The notes under the pieces: model-generated | Seen by the model: only the letters and a program-made list of their open reading frames with translations | What the model was told of the DNA's origin: nothing | The model's database searches: none | Made by a program: the position numbers and the translations under genes | In this document: positions 42,584 through 51,788 of the stretch, piece by piece | How positions within the stretch are numbered: position 1 is the stretch's first letter | Layout of the letters: every line of letters starts with the position of its first letter | Origin: Flavivirga sp. 57AJ16 | GTDB taxonomy: Bacteria > Bacteroidota > Bacteroidia > Flavobacteriales > Flavobacteriaceae | Reading direction: 5' to 3' | Assembly (NCBI RefSeq): GCF_028736925.1 | Contig: NZ_JAQZAT010000001.1 | Span: 310,001 to 374,000 of the forward strand | DNA length: 64,000 nt

Positions 42584-45013
42584 ATGAAATTTAACATCAA
42601 AAAAGAAACTATAAGTAAGTATGTGTATTTAACAGTATCGCTTATAGCTACACTATGGCTTGTTAGTCTATATGAGCTGTTTGCTTCAAAAGCATCGGAG
42701 ACTCCTGTTTTTTTAGCTTCACTGTATAAACTTGTTAATGACTTTTGGAGCGGCCTAATAATAAGCATAGTATTGCTTCCTCTTTTTTTACTGTTGGCTG
42801 TACTTAGTAAAAAGTATGCCATAATCATAATAAAGATCCTGTTCATCTTATTTGTAATTATTCAGTTCTCACTTGTAAAATATAGCTTAACAACCAGTTT
42901 AAATTTAGGGGTCGATGTATTGGGATATTCATTTGATGATGCTTTTAATACAGTTTCGGTATCCGAATCTATTTCCATCACTTATTTTTTACCGTTTATA
43001 ATATTCCCAATATTATTCTTAATACTATACAGATATATTAACAATTTCCTAACTGAAAGAAATCTCATAGGGTTCGGAGTTTTATCTATTTTATTACTAG
43101 GGTCTATAAAATTAATCATCCCAGAAGCATCTTATAAACCTCAGCAAAATAAAATTTCTTTTTTAGCAAACGACATTATAAAATTTAAACGCGAAAAAAA
43201 CAGGTTAAACATTGCTAGTTTTGTAAACAGAAACGACTATCCGCTGCTAAAACCAACAAGCAACTCTAAAGATGTGCTCTCTCCATTCTTAACGTTCAAT
43301 GAAGAAAAACCGAATATTGTTTTTGTTGTCGTAGAAGGTTTAGGAAGCGAGTTTGTAAACGGAAACCAATATAGCGGCTTTACTCCGTACATTGATTCCC
43401 TTATATCAAAATCCCTATACTGGGAAAATTTTGTAAGCACAACAGGAAGGTCTTTTGGAATCTTACCTTCCTTATTTGGATCTTTACCATATGGTGAAAC
43501 AGGCTTTTTAGATTTAACCCAAACACCTTCCCATATTTCACTTATTAGTATTCTAAAAGCTAATGGCTATAAAACGTCTTATTACTCTGGTGGGCCATCC
43601 AGTTTTGATAGAAAAATTAATTTTTTAGAATATAATGGCATCGAAACACTCGTTGATGAAAACAAATATGGTTCAGGCTTTGAAAAAACCCAAGGTAACG
43701 ATGGCGGTTTTTCCTGGGGATATCCAGATGGCGAAATATTCAGAAAAGCATTGCTTTCCTTCGAAATAGAAAAACAGCCCCGTTTAGATATTGTTATGAC
43801 ACTTTCCACTCATGAGCCCTTTGAGTTTCCTAAAAAAAAGGAATATATGGTTCGGGTCGATAAATTGTTGGCTTCTTCAAGAAAATTCGAATCCATAGAA
43901 GCTCAGGTAAACGATCACAAAGCTATTTTTGGATGCCTTCTTTATACCGATAATGCTATAAAAGAGTTCATGTCGGCTTATGAGCAACGACCAGATTATT
44001 CAAATACTATTTTTATAATTACCGGAGACCACAGACTCATTCCAATAATACAAAAAGATAAACTTTGCAGGTTTCATGTGCCCTTTTTAATATACAGTCC
44101 CATGTTAAAAAAAGCAGACACATTCAAGTCTGTATCATCACATTGGGATGTGGCTCCCAGTTTATTAAATAGCCTCATGAAAAACTTTAAATTCAACTCA
44201 TTGGACAAGACCGCTTGGATGGGAAATGGACTAGATACCGCCAGACATTTTAGAAATATTCATAAAATACCTTTAATGCGCTATAAAGGAAGTATTAATG
44301 ATTATATATATAAAAACTATCTATATTCTGATGGCGAATTATTTAAAATAAACGAAGACTTTGGCACCTATAAAATAAATGATGACACCATGGAAAAAAC
44401 AATGAAAGACTCTTTATTGGCCTTTAAAAAAATGAACGCCTATGTCACGCAACAGAACAAAATTTTTCCAGATTCCCTAAATATTTATGTCACTCCAAAA
44501 ACAACATTTTCCCCAGAGCAATTAGCCTCAATTAATGACCATTCCAAAGGAAAAACGTATGATGAAATTTTGTTTATCGCCAGGGACCTATCATTCAAAA
44601 AGCAATATAAAACAGCTCGTTTACTGTGCGATTATATATTAAATGAATATCCCAATTATACAGATGCCCGAATATTAAAAGGCAGATCCTTGGCCTGGGA
44701 AAGAAATTACAAAAAATCTGAAGAGGTATTATTGGATGCCATTAAAAGGTCACCTTATTACGATGATGCTTATTTAGCAATTTTAGATATGTATTGGTGG
44801 TCTGGACAAGACGATAAGTCTGTGGAAATATTCAACCAGGCGATAAACAATGAAGTCTTAAACCCAGAAATACCATTTAAGATGGCTAAAGCCTATAAGC
44901 GATTAAACCATACAGCGTTTGCCATTAAATTAATGGACAGCATTATTAAAATTCACCCCAATAATTCCGATTACCTAACATTTAAAAAGGGCTTGAAGGT
45001 CAAGAATTTATAA
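42584..45013 (+). CDS. LTA-synthase-like sulfatase with C-terminal TPR region
   Basis: 809 residues. Five N-terminal membrane helices (about 14-180), then a large extracytoplasmic alkaline-phosphatase-superfamily domain: NIVFVVVEGLGSEF (244-257, Glu251 as metal ligand), STTGRSFGILPSLFGSLP (285-302, Thr286/287 as nucleophile candidates) and IITGDHRLIP. This is the lipoteichoic acid synthase/phosphoglycerol transferase arrangement. The C-terminal 170 residues are TPR-like helices (NYTDARILKGRSLAWERN, YYDDAYLAILDMYWW), an uncommon addition. It may transfer a phospho-group, such as phosphoethanolamine or phosphoglycerol, onto the polymer made by the preceding enzyme. Confidence 0.8.
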   Translation: MKFNIKKETISKYVYLTVSLIATLWLVSLYELFASKASETPVFLASLYKLVNDFWSGLIISIVLLPLFLLLAVLSKKYAIIIIKILFILFVIIQFSLVKYSLTTSLNLGVDVLGYSFDDAFNTVSVSESISITYFLPFIIFPILFLILYRYINNFLTERNLIGFGVLSILLLGSIKLIIPEASYKPQQNKISFLANDIIKFKREKNRLNIASFVNRNDYPLLKPTSNSKDVLSPFLTFNEEKPNIVFVVVEGLGSEFVNGNQYSGFTPYIDSLISKSLYWENFVSTTGRSFGILPSLFGSLPYGETGFLDLTQTPSHISLISILKANGYKTSYYSGGPSSFDRKINFLEYNGIETLVDENKYGSGFEKTQGNDGGFSWGYPDGEIFRKALLSFEIEKQPRLDIVMTLSTHEPFEFPKKKEYMVRVDKLLASSRKFESIEAQVNDHKAIFGCLLYTDNAIKEFMSAYEQRPDYSNTIFIITGDHRLIPIIQKDKLCRFHVPFLIYSPMLKKADTFKSVSSHWDVAPSLLNSLMKNFKFNSLDKTAWMGNGLDTARHFRNIHKIPLMRYKGSINDYIYKNYLYSDGELFKINEDFGTYKINDDTMEKTMKDSLLAFKKMNAYVTQQNKIFPDSLNIYVTPKTTFSPEQLASINDHSKGKTYDEILFIARDLSFKKQYKTARLLCDYILNEYPNYTDARILKGRSLAWERNYKKSEEVLLDAIKRSPYYDDAYLAILDMYWWSGQDDKSVEIFNQAINNEVLNPEIPFKMAKAYKRLNHTAFAIKLMDSIIKIHPNNSDYLTFKKGLKVKNL

Positions 45014-45026
45014 ATATCGCTCCTTT

Positions 45027-45087
45027 GAGCGCAGTCAAGAGGTTGTTAAATTTCAGTATATGTTAAAATTAGGTCTCGACTGCGCTC
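45027..45087. repeat. GAGCGCAGTC inverted repeat
   Basis: GAGCGCAGTCAAGA (45027-45040) and TCTCGACTGCGCTC (45074-45087) are inverted copies with one difference, which becomes a G-U pair in minus-strand RNA. Related sequence (GAGCGTAGTCGAAG) occurs near 60821. Lies in the 131-bp gap before yaiO; no T-run follows. Confidence 0.5.
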
Positions 45088-45144
45088 GACCGGACATAAA
45101 CAGAAACAATCGATTTAGGTTTTAAATAAAGACCGTTTAAAATT

Positions 45145-46395
45145 ATGATTAAATATATTTTTATAATATTATTTTCTTTACATTTTTGCTCTTTTGCACA
45201 GCAAAAAGCATTTAAGGGCGACCCAGATAGAGCTTTTAAGGTTGCTAGGGATATGGCCTTCAACAAACAAAGGAAACAGGCACAGGACACCTTGCTGTTC
45301 ATTTTAACGAAGTATCCCGATTATCATGATATTCGTTCGTTTTTAGCAACTACGTATTCATGGGATGGCCATTACAAAAAAGCCAAAAAGGAATTTGCTT
45401 ATATATTAAAAAAAGCTCCGGACAGATTAGATACCTGGGAAGCTGCCATTAAAAATGAACTATGGAGTGGTGCCCCATATAATGCTTTGGAAATGGTAAA
45501 AAAAGCTTTGGAGTATTTTCCTGGGAATTCAGAAATCCTATACTTAAAAGCAAGTGGTGAAGAAGCTACTAACAATCCCGAAGAAGCTTTGGTTACTGTA
45601 GAAACCATTTTAAAAAATGATTCCACACACGAAAAAGCAATAGCTTACAAAACCAGCTTAAGAACTAAATTAAGTTTGAACACTATTGGATTAAAAGCTT
45701 CTGTTGATTTATATTCTCAGGTCTTTGATCCTATGCAATACTATTTAATAAAATATGCCAGAGCAACCAAATATGGAAGTATTCATGGTAAAATGAATAT
45801 AAATAGGCGCTTTCAATCCAATGGGGCGCAATTTGAAGTTGACATGTATCCCAGAATAACCAATGGCCTATATGCATATTTAAATTTTGGGATGTCTAAT
45901 TCGTTTTTATTTCCAGATATAAGGTATGGTGCAGAATTACACAAATCGTTACCAAAGAGTTTTGAAGCTTCGTTAGGCTTCAGAGCCTTAAAATTTAGTT
46001 CGACCACCACTATATATACAGGTTCTATTGGCTGGTATCAAAAAAACAATTATTGGGCATTTAGAGCTTATGTAACCCCTGGAGAACCTAAAGCAAGTAA
46101 ATCTGGAACGCTTAGTTTTAGAAAATATACAAAAGATGCCAATAACTATTTTAGTGTTGATGTTGGAGCAGGTTTTTCGCCTGAAGAAAACAGGTTTAAT
46201 TTTGGAGGGAACGAGGATGCCATTATAAACCTTCAATCCCAAAAGTTTAATTTAGGTTATTATTTCTCTTCAAAAAATAATACTAATCTTTGGGGGGCCC
46301 AAGCTGGCGTTGCACATCAAGAAATTAGCTTTAATCCAGGTTCTTATTTTTGGATTTATTCATTTTCATTATCTTGGGACTTATTATTTAAGTAA
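45145..46395 (+). CDS. YaiO family outer-membrane beta-barrel protein with TPRs
   Basis: 416 residues. Signal peptide to about residue 20 (FCSFAQQ), TPR-like helices (25-175; ATTYSWDGHYKKAKKEF, NPEEALVTVETILKND), then beta strands to the C-terminal aromatic (FSLSWDLLFK) as in the YaiO barrel. TPR-plus-barrel proteins such as PgaA and BcsC export exopolysaccharide through the outer membrane, so this is the natural exit pore for the polymer of the upstream synthase. The motif WDGHYKKAKKEF also echoes the TPRs of the preceding sulfatase. Confidence 0.82.
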   Translation: MIKYIFIILFSLHFCSFAQQKAFKGDPDRAFKVARDMAFNKQRKQAQDTLLFILTKYPDYHDIRSFLATTYSWDGHYKKAKKEFAYILKKAPDRLDTWEAAIKNELWSGAPYNALEMVKKALEYFPGNSEILYLKASGEEATNNPEEALVTVETILKNDSTHEKAIAYKTSLRTKLSLNTIGLKASVDLYSQVFDPMQYYLIKYARATKYGSIHGKMNINRRFQSNGAQFEVDMYPRITNGLYAYLNFGMSNSFLFPDIRYGAELHKSLPKSFEASLGFRALKFSSTTTIYTGSIGWYQKNNYWAFRAYVTPGEPKASKSGTLSFRKYTKDANNYFSVDVGAGFSPEENRFNFGGNEDAIINLQSQKFNLGYYFSSKNNTNLWGAQAGVAHQEISFNPGSYFWIYSFSLSWDLLFK

Positions 46396-46427
46396 TAAAT
46401 TTCAATCAAAAACCGACAAAGAATTAA

Positions 46428-46979
46428 ATGAACCAGAAACTTAAAACATCTATTGCATTTGCAAAAAATTTGCTAGTTACAGGTGCTATATCCGAAACCA
46501 GTAGGCAAGTTGAAATTGACATTTGCAAACACATTTCAAAAGAAGACCATAAAATTATTGTAGAATTTGGGATGGGGCATGGTAATATCACCCAAGAGAT
46601 ATTAAATACCATATCGCCAACATCTAAACTATATGCTTTTGAAGTAAAAGAAAGTTTCTGTGATCATGTAAGAAAAAATATTTTAGACGATAGATTGGTT
46701 ATTGTCAACGATGGCGCACAAAACTTAAAAAAACATATAAAAGAAAATGTAAATGGCGTCATTTCTTCGATTCCCTTTTCTTTCTTTAGCAAAGAAAAAG
46801 GCTTGGCCATTATACAAGATGCTTACGACCTTTTAGAAAACAATGCTTATTATAGTCAGGTTTTATACACCAAATTTAACTTCAAAAAATTTCAGCAAAT
46901 ATTCGAAGCCTGTGAAATAACTTCAAACAAAAATTTTATAACAGAATATATTTACCACTGTAAAAAGGTTAGAAAATAA
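46428..46979 (+). CDS. SAM-dependent methyltransferase, PmtA-like
   Basis: 183 residues. Motif I VEFGMGHGNITQEIL (about 45-59), then AFEVKESFCDHV and VNGVISSIPFSFF (about 107-119) in place of the usual NPPY/NLPF. The pattern recalls phospholipid N-methyltransferases and the rRNA dimethylase fold. N-terminal LKTSIAFAKNLLVTGAI is typical for the PmtA group. Being the last gene of the cluster (32 bp after the YaiO gene), it might modify a lipid or the polymer head group. Substrate not shown. Confidence 0.65.
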   Translation: MNQKLKTSIAFAKNLLVTGAISETSRQVEIDICKHISKEDHKIIVEFGMGHGNITQEILNTISPTSKLYAFEVKESFCDHVRKNILDDRLVIVNDGAQNLKKHIKENVNGVISSIPFSFFSKEKGLAIIQDAYDLLENNAYYSQVLYTKFNFKKFQQIFEACEITSNKNFITEYIYHCKKVRK

Positions 46980-47218
46980 GACCTACAGATTATTCTGAGG
47001 AGCCCCAGAACGCGACCTGAGAATCTGTTTCATTGATATTTGCCACCCCTATGATCTCCTCAAGGGGCTATTTGTTTGTGTTAAAAATGTTGTTTTAGAT
47101 TGGGACGTTTCATAATTAGATGTCATGATTGTGGTGTCCCCTTGGGGGGACTTTAGGGGTGTCGAGTTTTTGAGGTTTTCGAACGATGCTATTAATACCA
47201 GGTACAAAAAGAATATGC
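46980..47218. other. Gap between convergent genes with weak hairpins
   Basis: CCCCT...AGGGG around 47047-47068 could form a short hairpin followed by CTATTTG, and ACAGATT/AATCTGT frames 46984-47029. Neither is a textbook terminator, but these are the best candidates for the ends of the two converging transcripts. Confidence 0.35.
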
Positions 47219-49471
47219 TCAGTGTTTTTTAAATGCTTTCTTTTTCTTCTTTTTCCCAAAAATCCTTTTAAAAAATCCATCTCGCTTTTCTGGACTGCAA
47301 TCTAAATCGTCCAGAACTTCCTGAGGGAGTGTTTCAAATCGGCTCTTAGTAATACTATTAAAGTGGGCATCTGCATTCATTTTTTGATAAAATTTTGCAA
47401 AAATCGGTAATGCCGAATTAGCACCTTGGCCTATTCCGGTCGATTTAAAGCCTAAACCATGATTATCATTGCCAACCCATGTTACCGTAACAAGTTTGGG
47501 CGTAATACCCACAAACCAACCATCTTTATTATTTTGAGTGGTTCCGGTTTTTCCAGCTATATCATTTTTAAGCTGATATAGTGTTCTCAATCTAGAAGCT
47601 GTTCCTGTATTGACCGTAGACTGCATCATTTTCAATAGCACCTGCCTGGTATAATCGCTATAAGCCTTTTCCTTGCTAATTTCAGGTTTAAATGAAGCTA
47701 TTAGGTTTCCCTCTTTGTCCTCAATTTTGGTAATCGTATAGGGTTTTACATTTTTGCTATCGTTCACATAACTCGCATAAGCGCCTGTAAGTTCTTTTAA
47801 ATTAATCTCTGCAACACCTAAAGCCAACGACGGTTCCTCAGGAAGCCGCTTAGAAATGCCCATTTTTTTTACTTGTTCTACGACATTTTCTATCCCAACT
47901 TTATTTAAAACCTTTACCGCAATGGTATTCACCGAATGACTTAATGCCATTTCTAAATTATAGTTAAGATGCTCTGTGTCTTCATCCTTTCCAGAATTAG
48001 TAGGCGTCCAGTTATCAAAATCTGTATAGGTCACTTCAGATAATGAAAAATAAGTACAGGGTTTCATACCATTTTCAATAGCAGCGGTATATACAAAAGG
48101 TTTGAATGTCGACCCTACCTGACGTTCACTTTGCGATACATGATCGTATTTAAAAAAGCGAAAATCGATCCCGCCCAAATAAGCTCTTATAGCACCCGTT
48201 TGGGGTTCTACAGATAACATCCCCGTATTCAAGAACTTTAAATAATGCTTTAAACTATCGATAGTAGATACGTTTTGAACGGTATTATCTTTCCATGTAA
48301 ATAACTCCGTATGTCGTTTTACAGATAACGAATCTATTATTTGTGCTTCTGTTAACCCTTCTTTTTTATAGGTTTTGTAAACGGGAAGGTTTCTTAACGC
48401 AGCTTGAAAGATGCTTTTATTGGTAAGCCATGGTGCCGATTTCCCATAGGATTTTTCATGAACGCTTTGCAAACTTGTAAGGTGTTCTTTCATAGCTGTC
48501 TCGGCAAGTGCCTGCATGCTCGAATCTAAAGTTGTGTGAACAACCAAACCATCTCTATACAAATCGTAAGGGTCGCCATTTTCTTTTTTTAGCGTATCTA
48601 ATATCGTTGCCAATTCTTTTTTTACTTCTGCTCTAAAATAGGGTGCCAACCCCGCATCGTGATTAAAAGATTTATAGTTTAAAACAATGTTTTGTTTTGT
48701 AAGCAAATCAACTGAATCTTGGGATATATAACCATACTTTAGCATTTGCTGAAAGACCACATTCCTTCTGGATTGGCTTCGCTCTAAATAAAGTCTCGGG
48801 TTATAATAGCTCGTCGCTTTTAAAGCGCCAACGAGTGTAGATGCTTCTGAATGCGTTAATCCGGATGCTGGTTTATCGAAGAATTTGCGCGAGGCACTCT
48901 CAATACCATAAGTATTATCAGGGAAGGGAACCGTATTAAGGTACATCGTTAGAATTTCTTCCTTAGAATAAATAGCTTCAATGCGTTTTGCTATAATGGA
49001 CTCCTTAATTTTATTGATGAGCATGCTAAATACAGCATAGTCTTTTCTTCCAAATAAGTTCTTAGCCAATTGAAGCGTAATCGTACTGCCACCTCCAGCC
49101 GATTTATCCCGTAAAATAATACTTTTAAAAAACACACGGAGCAAACTCACATTATCAATACCATCGTGCCCATAAAAACGGGCATCTTCCGTCGCTATTA
49201 AAGCATCAATAAGGTGTTTTGGAAAATCTTTAAAAGTTAAAGGCTGCCTATCATAAATATAGTACTTGCCTATTAATTTTCCGTCTTTGTCCAAGACTTG
49301 GGTGGCCTCAGCTTGCCTAATGGAACTTAAATCGGCTTCGGTGGGCAATTTCCCGAAAAGCCCTAAAAATATACTTATATAAATAATGGTAAAAAAAACA
49401 ATAACGGCAGCGCAAACCAACATAGGCCACTTCACCCATTTCTTTTTCAATAATGATAAAATCCAATTCAT
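47219..49471 (-). CDS. Bifunctional penicillin-binding protein 1A
   Basis: 750 residues. Cytoplasmic start with a membrane helix (about 17-38), glycosyltransferase domain (about 60-240; ATEDARFYGHDGID, AGGGSTITLQLAKNLF) and transpeptidase domain (about 410-690) with SxxK in GSTFKPFVYTAA, SxN in SHSVN and KTGTTQNNKDGWFVG. It polymerises and cross-links peptidoglycan. The basic C-terminal tail (FGKKKKKKAFKKH) is notable. It lies 35 bp downstream of hflX, same strand. Confidence 0.92.
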   Translation of the reverse strand: MNWILSLLKKKWVKWPMLVCAAVIVFFTIIYISIFLGLFGKLPTEADLSSIRQAEATQVLDKDGKLIGKYYIYDRQPLTFKDFPKHLIDALIATEDARFYGHDGIDNVSLLRVFFKSIILRDKSAGGGSTITLQLAKNLFGRKDYAVFSMLINKIKESIIAKRIEAIYSKEEILTMYLNTVPFPDNTYGIESASRKFFDKPASGLTHSEASTLVGALKATSYYNPRLYLERSQSRRNVVFQQMLKYGYISQDSVDLLTKQNIVLNYKSFNHDAGLAPYFRAEVKKELATILDTLKKENGDPYDLYRDGLVVHTTLDSSMQALAETAMKEHLTSLQSVHEKSYGKSAPWLTNKSIFQAALRNLPVYKTYKKEGLTEAQIIDSLSVKRHTELFTWKDNTVQNVSTIDSLKHYLKFLNTGMLSVEPQTGAIRAYLGGIDFRFFKYDHVSQSERQVGSTFKPFVYTAAIENGMKPCTYFSLSEVTYTDFDNWTPTNSGKDEDTEHLNYNLEMALSHSVNTIAVKVLNKVGIENVVEQVKKMGISKRLPEEPSLALGVAEINLKELTGAYASYVNDSKNVKPYTITKIEDKEGNLIASFKPEISKEKAYSDYTRQVLLKMMQSTVNTGTASRLRTLYQLKNDIAGKTGTTQNNKDGWFVGITPKLVTVTWVGNDNHGLGFKSTGIGQGANSALPIFAKFYQKMNADAHFNSITKSRFETLPQEVLDDLDCSPEKRDGFFKRIFGKKKKKKAFKKH

Positions 49472-49506
49472 TTTGGGCTATGCTTTTCTATTTACGTGCT
49501 GTTATA

Positions 49507-50736
49507 CTAGTCTATGCCATTTCCCATATCCTCATCATTGTAATCTGGATACAGGAAATGATTATAAGGAAAACGCGTTACATGAATGTCGCGAACCTCA
49601 TCATAAACACGTTTTTTAAAATCTTCTAAATTACTTTTATTTATTGCTGAAATAAACAGAGCATTGTTGCCCATTTTGCTCATCCAGGTACTTTTCCATT
49701 CTTCTAGGGAATAGTGTTTTTTTGTACGTTCTGTTTCCAGATCATCTTCTTCCAAAGGTTCGGCTTCATAGGCATCTATTTTATTAAATACCATAATAGT
49801 AGGTTTATCGCTACTTTCTATTTCGCCTAAAACCTTATTAACAGACTCAATATGTTCCTCAAAATTAGGATGCGAAATATCAACGACATGCAGTAGTAAA
49901 TCTGCTTCCCTTACCTCATCCAACGTACTTTTAAAACTATCTACTAATTGGGTAGGTAACTTTCTTATAAAACCAACCGTATCACTTAACAAGAACGGTA
50001 AGTTTTGAATCACTACTTTTCTAACCGTGGTATCTAAAGTCGCAAATAACTTGTTTTCGGCAAAAACGGTGCTTTTACTCACTACGTTCATTAACGTAGA
50101 TTTACCAACGTTCGTATAACCAACTAATGCCACACGTACCATTTTTCCTCGGTTACCACGTTGTACTCCCATTTGTTTGTCTATCGTTTTTATACGAGCT
50201 TTTAATAAGGCTATTTTATCACGTACAATACGTCTATCTGTTTCTATTTCGGTTTCTCCGGGACCACGCATGCCTATCCCCCCTTTTTGGCGTTCAAGGT
50301 GTGTCCACATACCCCTTAATCGAGGCAGTAAATATTCACATTGTGCCAATTCTACCTGGGTTCTGGCGTAACTTGTTTGTGCGCGTTGGGCAAAAATATC
50401 GAGGATTAAATTGGTTCTGTCCAATACCTTAACATTAAGTATTTTGCTAATATTTCGTTCTTGTGCCGCAGACAATTCGTCATCAAAGATAGCCGTGCCA
50501 ACATCATTTTCTTCTATAAATTGACGTACATCTTCCATCTTGCCCGTCCCTATAAATGTTTTAGGGTTTGGCATCTCCATTTTTTGAGTAAAACGCTTTA
50601 CGGCATAGCCTCCTGCAGTATAGGTTAAAAACTCCAGCTCATCTAAATATTCTTTAGATTTTACGGCATCTTGCTCTTTAGTAATAATGCCTATTAAAAC
50701 CGCTTTTTCTAAAGCGATATCTTTCTTTTCTATCAT
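49507..50736 (-). CDS. hflX: Ribosome-associated GTPase HflX
   Basis: 409 residues. N-terminal HflX domain (about 10-190) with the long coiled helix region LPRLRGMWTHLERQKGGIGMRGPGETEIETDRR, followed by the G domain: P-loop VALVGYTNVGKSTLMN, DTVGFI, and NKID. HflX binds ribosomes and splits stalled ones under stress. A consensus -7 element (TAACTTTG, minus 50748-50741) ends 4 nt before this ATG, so a leaderless transcript is possible. Confidence 0.92.
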   Translation of the reverse strand: MIEKKDIALEKAVLIGIITKEQDAVKSKEYLDELEFLTYTAGGYAVKRFTQKMEMPNPKTFIGTGKMEDVRQFIEENDVGTAIFDDELSAAQERNISKILNVKVLDRTNLILDIFAQRAQTSYARTQVELAQCEYLLPRLRGMWTHLERQKGGIGMRGPGETEIETDRRIVRDKIALLKARIKTIDKQMGVQRGNRGKMVRVALVGYTNVGKSTLMNVVSKSTVFAENKLFATLDTTVRKVVIQNLPFLLSDTVGFIRKLPTQLVDSFKSTLDEVREADLLLHVVDISHPNFEEHIESVNKVLGEIESSDKPTIMVFNKIDAYEAEPLEEDDLETERTKKHYSLEEWKSTWMSKMGNNALFISAINKSNLEDFKKRVYDEVRDIHVTRFPYNHFLYPDYNDEDMGNGID

Positions 50737-50740
50737 ATTA

Positions 50741-50748
50741 CAAAGTTA
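50741..50748 (-). promoter_or_regulatory. Promoter -7 element 4 nt before hflX
   Basis: Minus-strand TAACTTTG, exact TAnnTTTG. Four nucleotides separate it from the ATG. Confidence 0.5.
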
Positions 50749-50774
50749 AACATTTACAGTCATTATTATTTTTA

Positions 50775-50782
50775 TATTTTTG
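50775..50782 (+). promoter_or_regulatory. Promoter -7 element 4 nt before the 50787 gene
   Basis: TATTTTTG, exact TAnnTTTG, with four nucleotides before the ATG at 50787. It is back to back with the hflX element in a 50-bp divergent gap. Confidence 0.5.
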
Positions 50783-50786
50783 ATTA

Positions 50787-51755
50787 ATGATTGACTCTTT
50801 TAAAGACATTCCCGTTCGTGACGATATGCAAACGATAGCCTTTTACAACCTTGAAAATCTATTCGATATTCATGACGATAAGTACACCCATGATAACGAT
50901 TTCCTACCAACTTCGGTTAAAAAATGGACGCCCAAACGCTATGACAACAAACTTAGGAAATTAGGCTTTGCGATCTCTAATATTGGAAGACGGGAAACCG
51001 GGAAACATCCAGCACTTGTTGGATTGGCCGAAGTTGAAAATGCTTCTGTTATTGAAGATTTAATAGCGTCTAAACATTTAAAAGATTGTCATTATGATTA
51101 TGTGCACTACGATTCTTTAGATGAGCGCGGCATTGATGTCGCCTTATTATATGATACGAATGCTTTTAAGGTGGTGGCTTCAGAGACCTTTACCGTTCAA
51201 CTATTTAACGATAATGGCTTGCCAGATTATACGCGAGATATCTTATTGGTATCTGGCCTACTAGACGGCGAAACCATTCACGTTATTGTAAACCATTGGT
51301 CGTCCAGACGTGAAGGCACAAAAGAAACGGAACACAAGCGCATGGCATCGTCTAATAAAGTAGGGGAAATTATTTCGATGTTGCGCAATGCCAATCCCGA
51401 TGCAAAAATGGTTGTTGTTGGTGATTTTAATGACGACCCTTCCAGTAACAGTATTAAACAGCTTGTGGACCGTTTTAATTTATACAACCCCATGGATACC
51501 CTACGGTCTTATAATAGGGGTACGACGAACCATAACAGACAATGGAACCTGTTCGATCAAATCCTATTTTCAACTAATTTTTTTAAAAGCACCACGAACG
51601 CATTTGAGTTTAGCACTGCTAATATTTTTGATGAGGATTTCCTAAAACTCTTTAACGGAAAATATAAGGGCACGCCTTATAGAACCTACGTCGGTAAAAA
51701 ATACAAAGGTGGTTATAGTGACCACTTTCCTGTATATGCTATTTTTAAAAAATAA
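50787..51755 (+). CDS. Endonuclease/exonuclease/phosphatase family protein
   Basis: 322 residues. EEP-fold hydrolase: IAFYNLENLFD (about 17-27, metal-binding Asn/Glu), GLAEVENASVI, VNHWSSRR, VVVGDFNDDP (Asp/Asn catalytic pair) and YSDHFPVYAIF (catalytic Asp-His near the C-terminus). Members cleave DNA, RNA or phospho-compounds; the substrate is not evident. No signal peptide with the start at 50787. A second in-frame ATG at 50826 (MQTIAFYNL) is possible if the promoter 4 nt upstream of 50787 gives a normal leader. Confidence 0.85.
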   Translation: MIDSFKDIPVRDDMQTIAFYNLENLFDIHDDKYTHDNDFLPTSVKKWTPKRYDNKLRKLGFAISNIGRRETGKHPALVGLAEVENASVIEDLIASKHLKDCHYDYVHYDSLDERGIDVALLYDTNAFKVVASETFTVQLFNDNGLPDYTRDILLVSGLLDGETIHVIVNHWSSRREGTKETEHKRMASSNKVGEIISMLRNANPDAKMVVVGDFNDDPSSNSIKQLVDRFNLYNPMDTLRSYNRGTTNHNRQWNLFDQILFSTNFFKSTTNAFEFSTANIFDEDFLKLFNGKYKGTPYRTYVGKKYKGGYSDHFPVYAIFKK

Positions 51756-51788
51756 GAATATACCATTCAGAAGCCTACCTGTTGGCAG

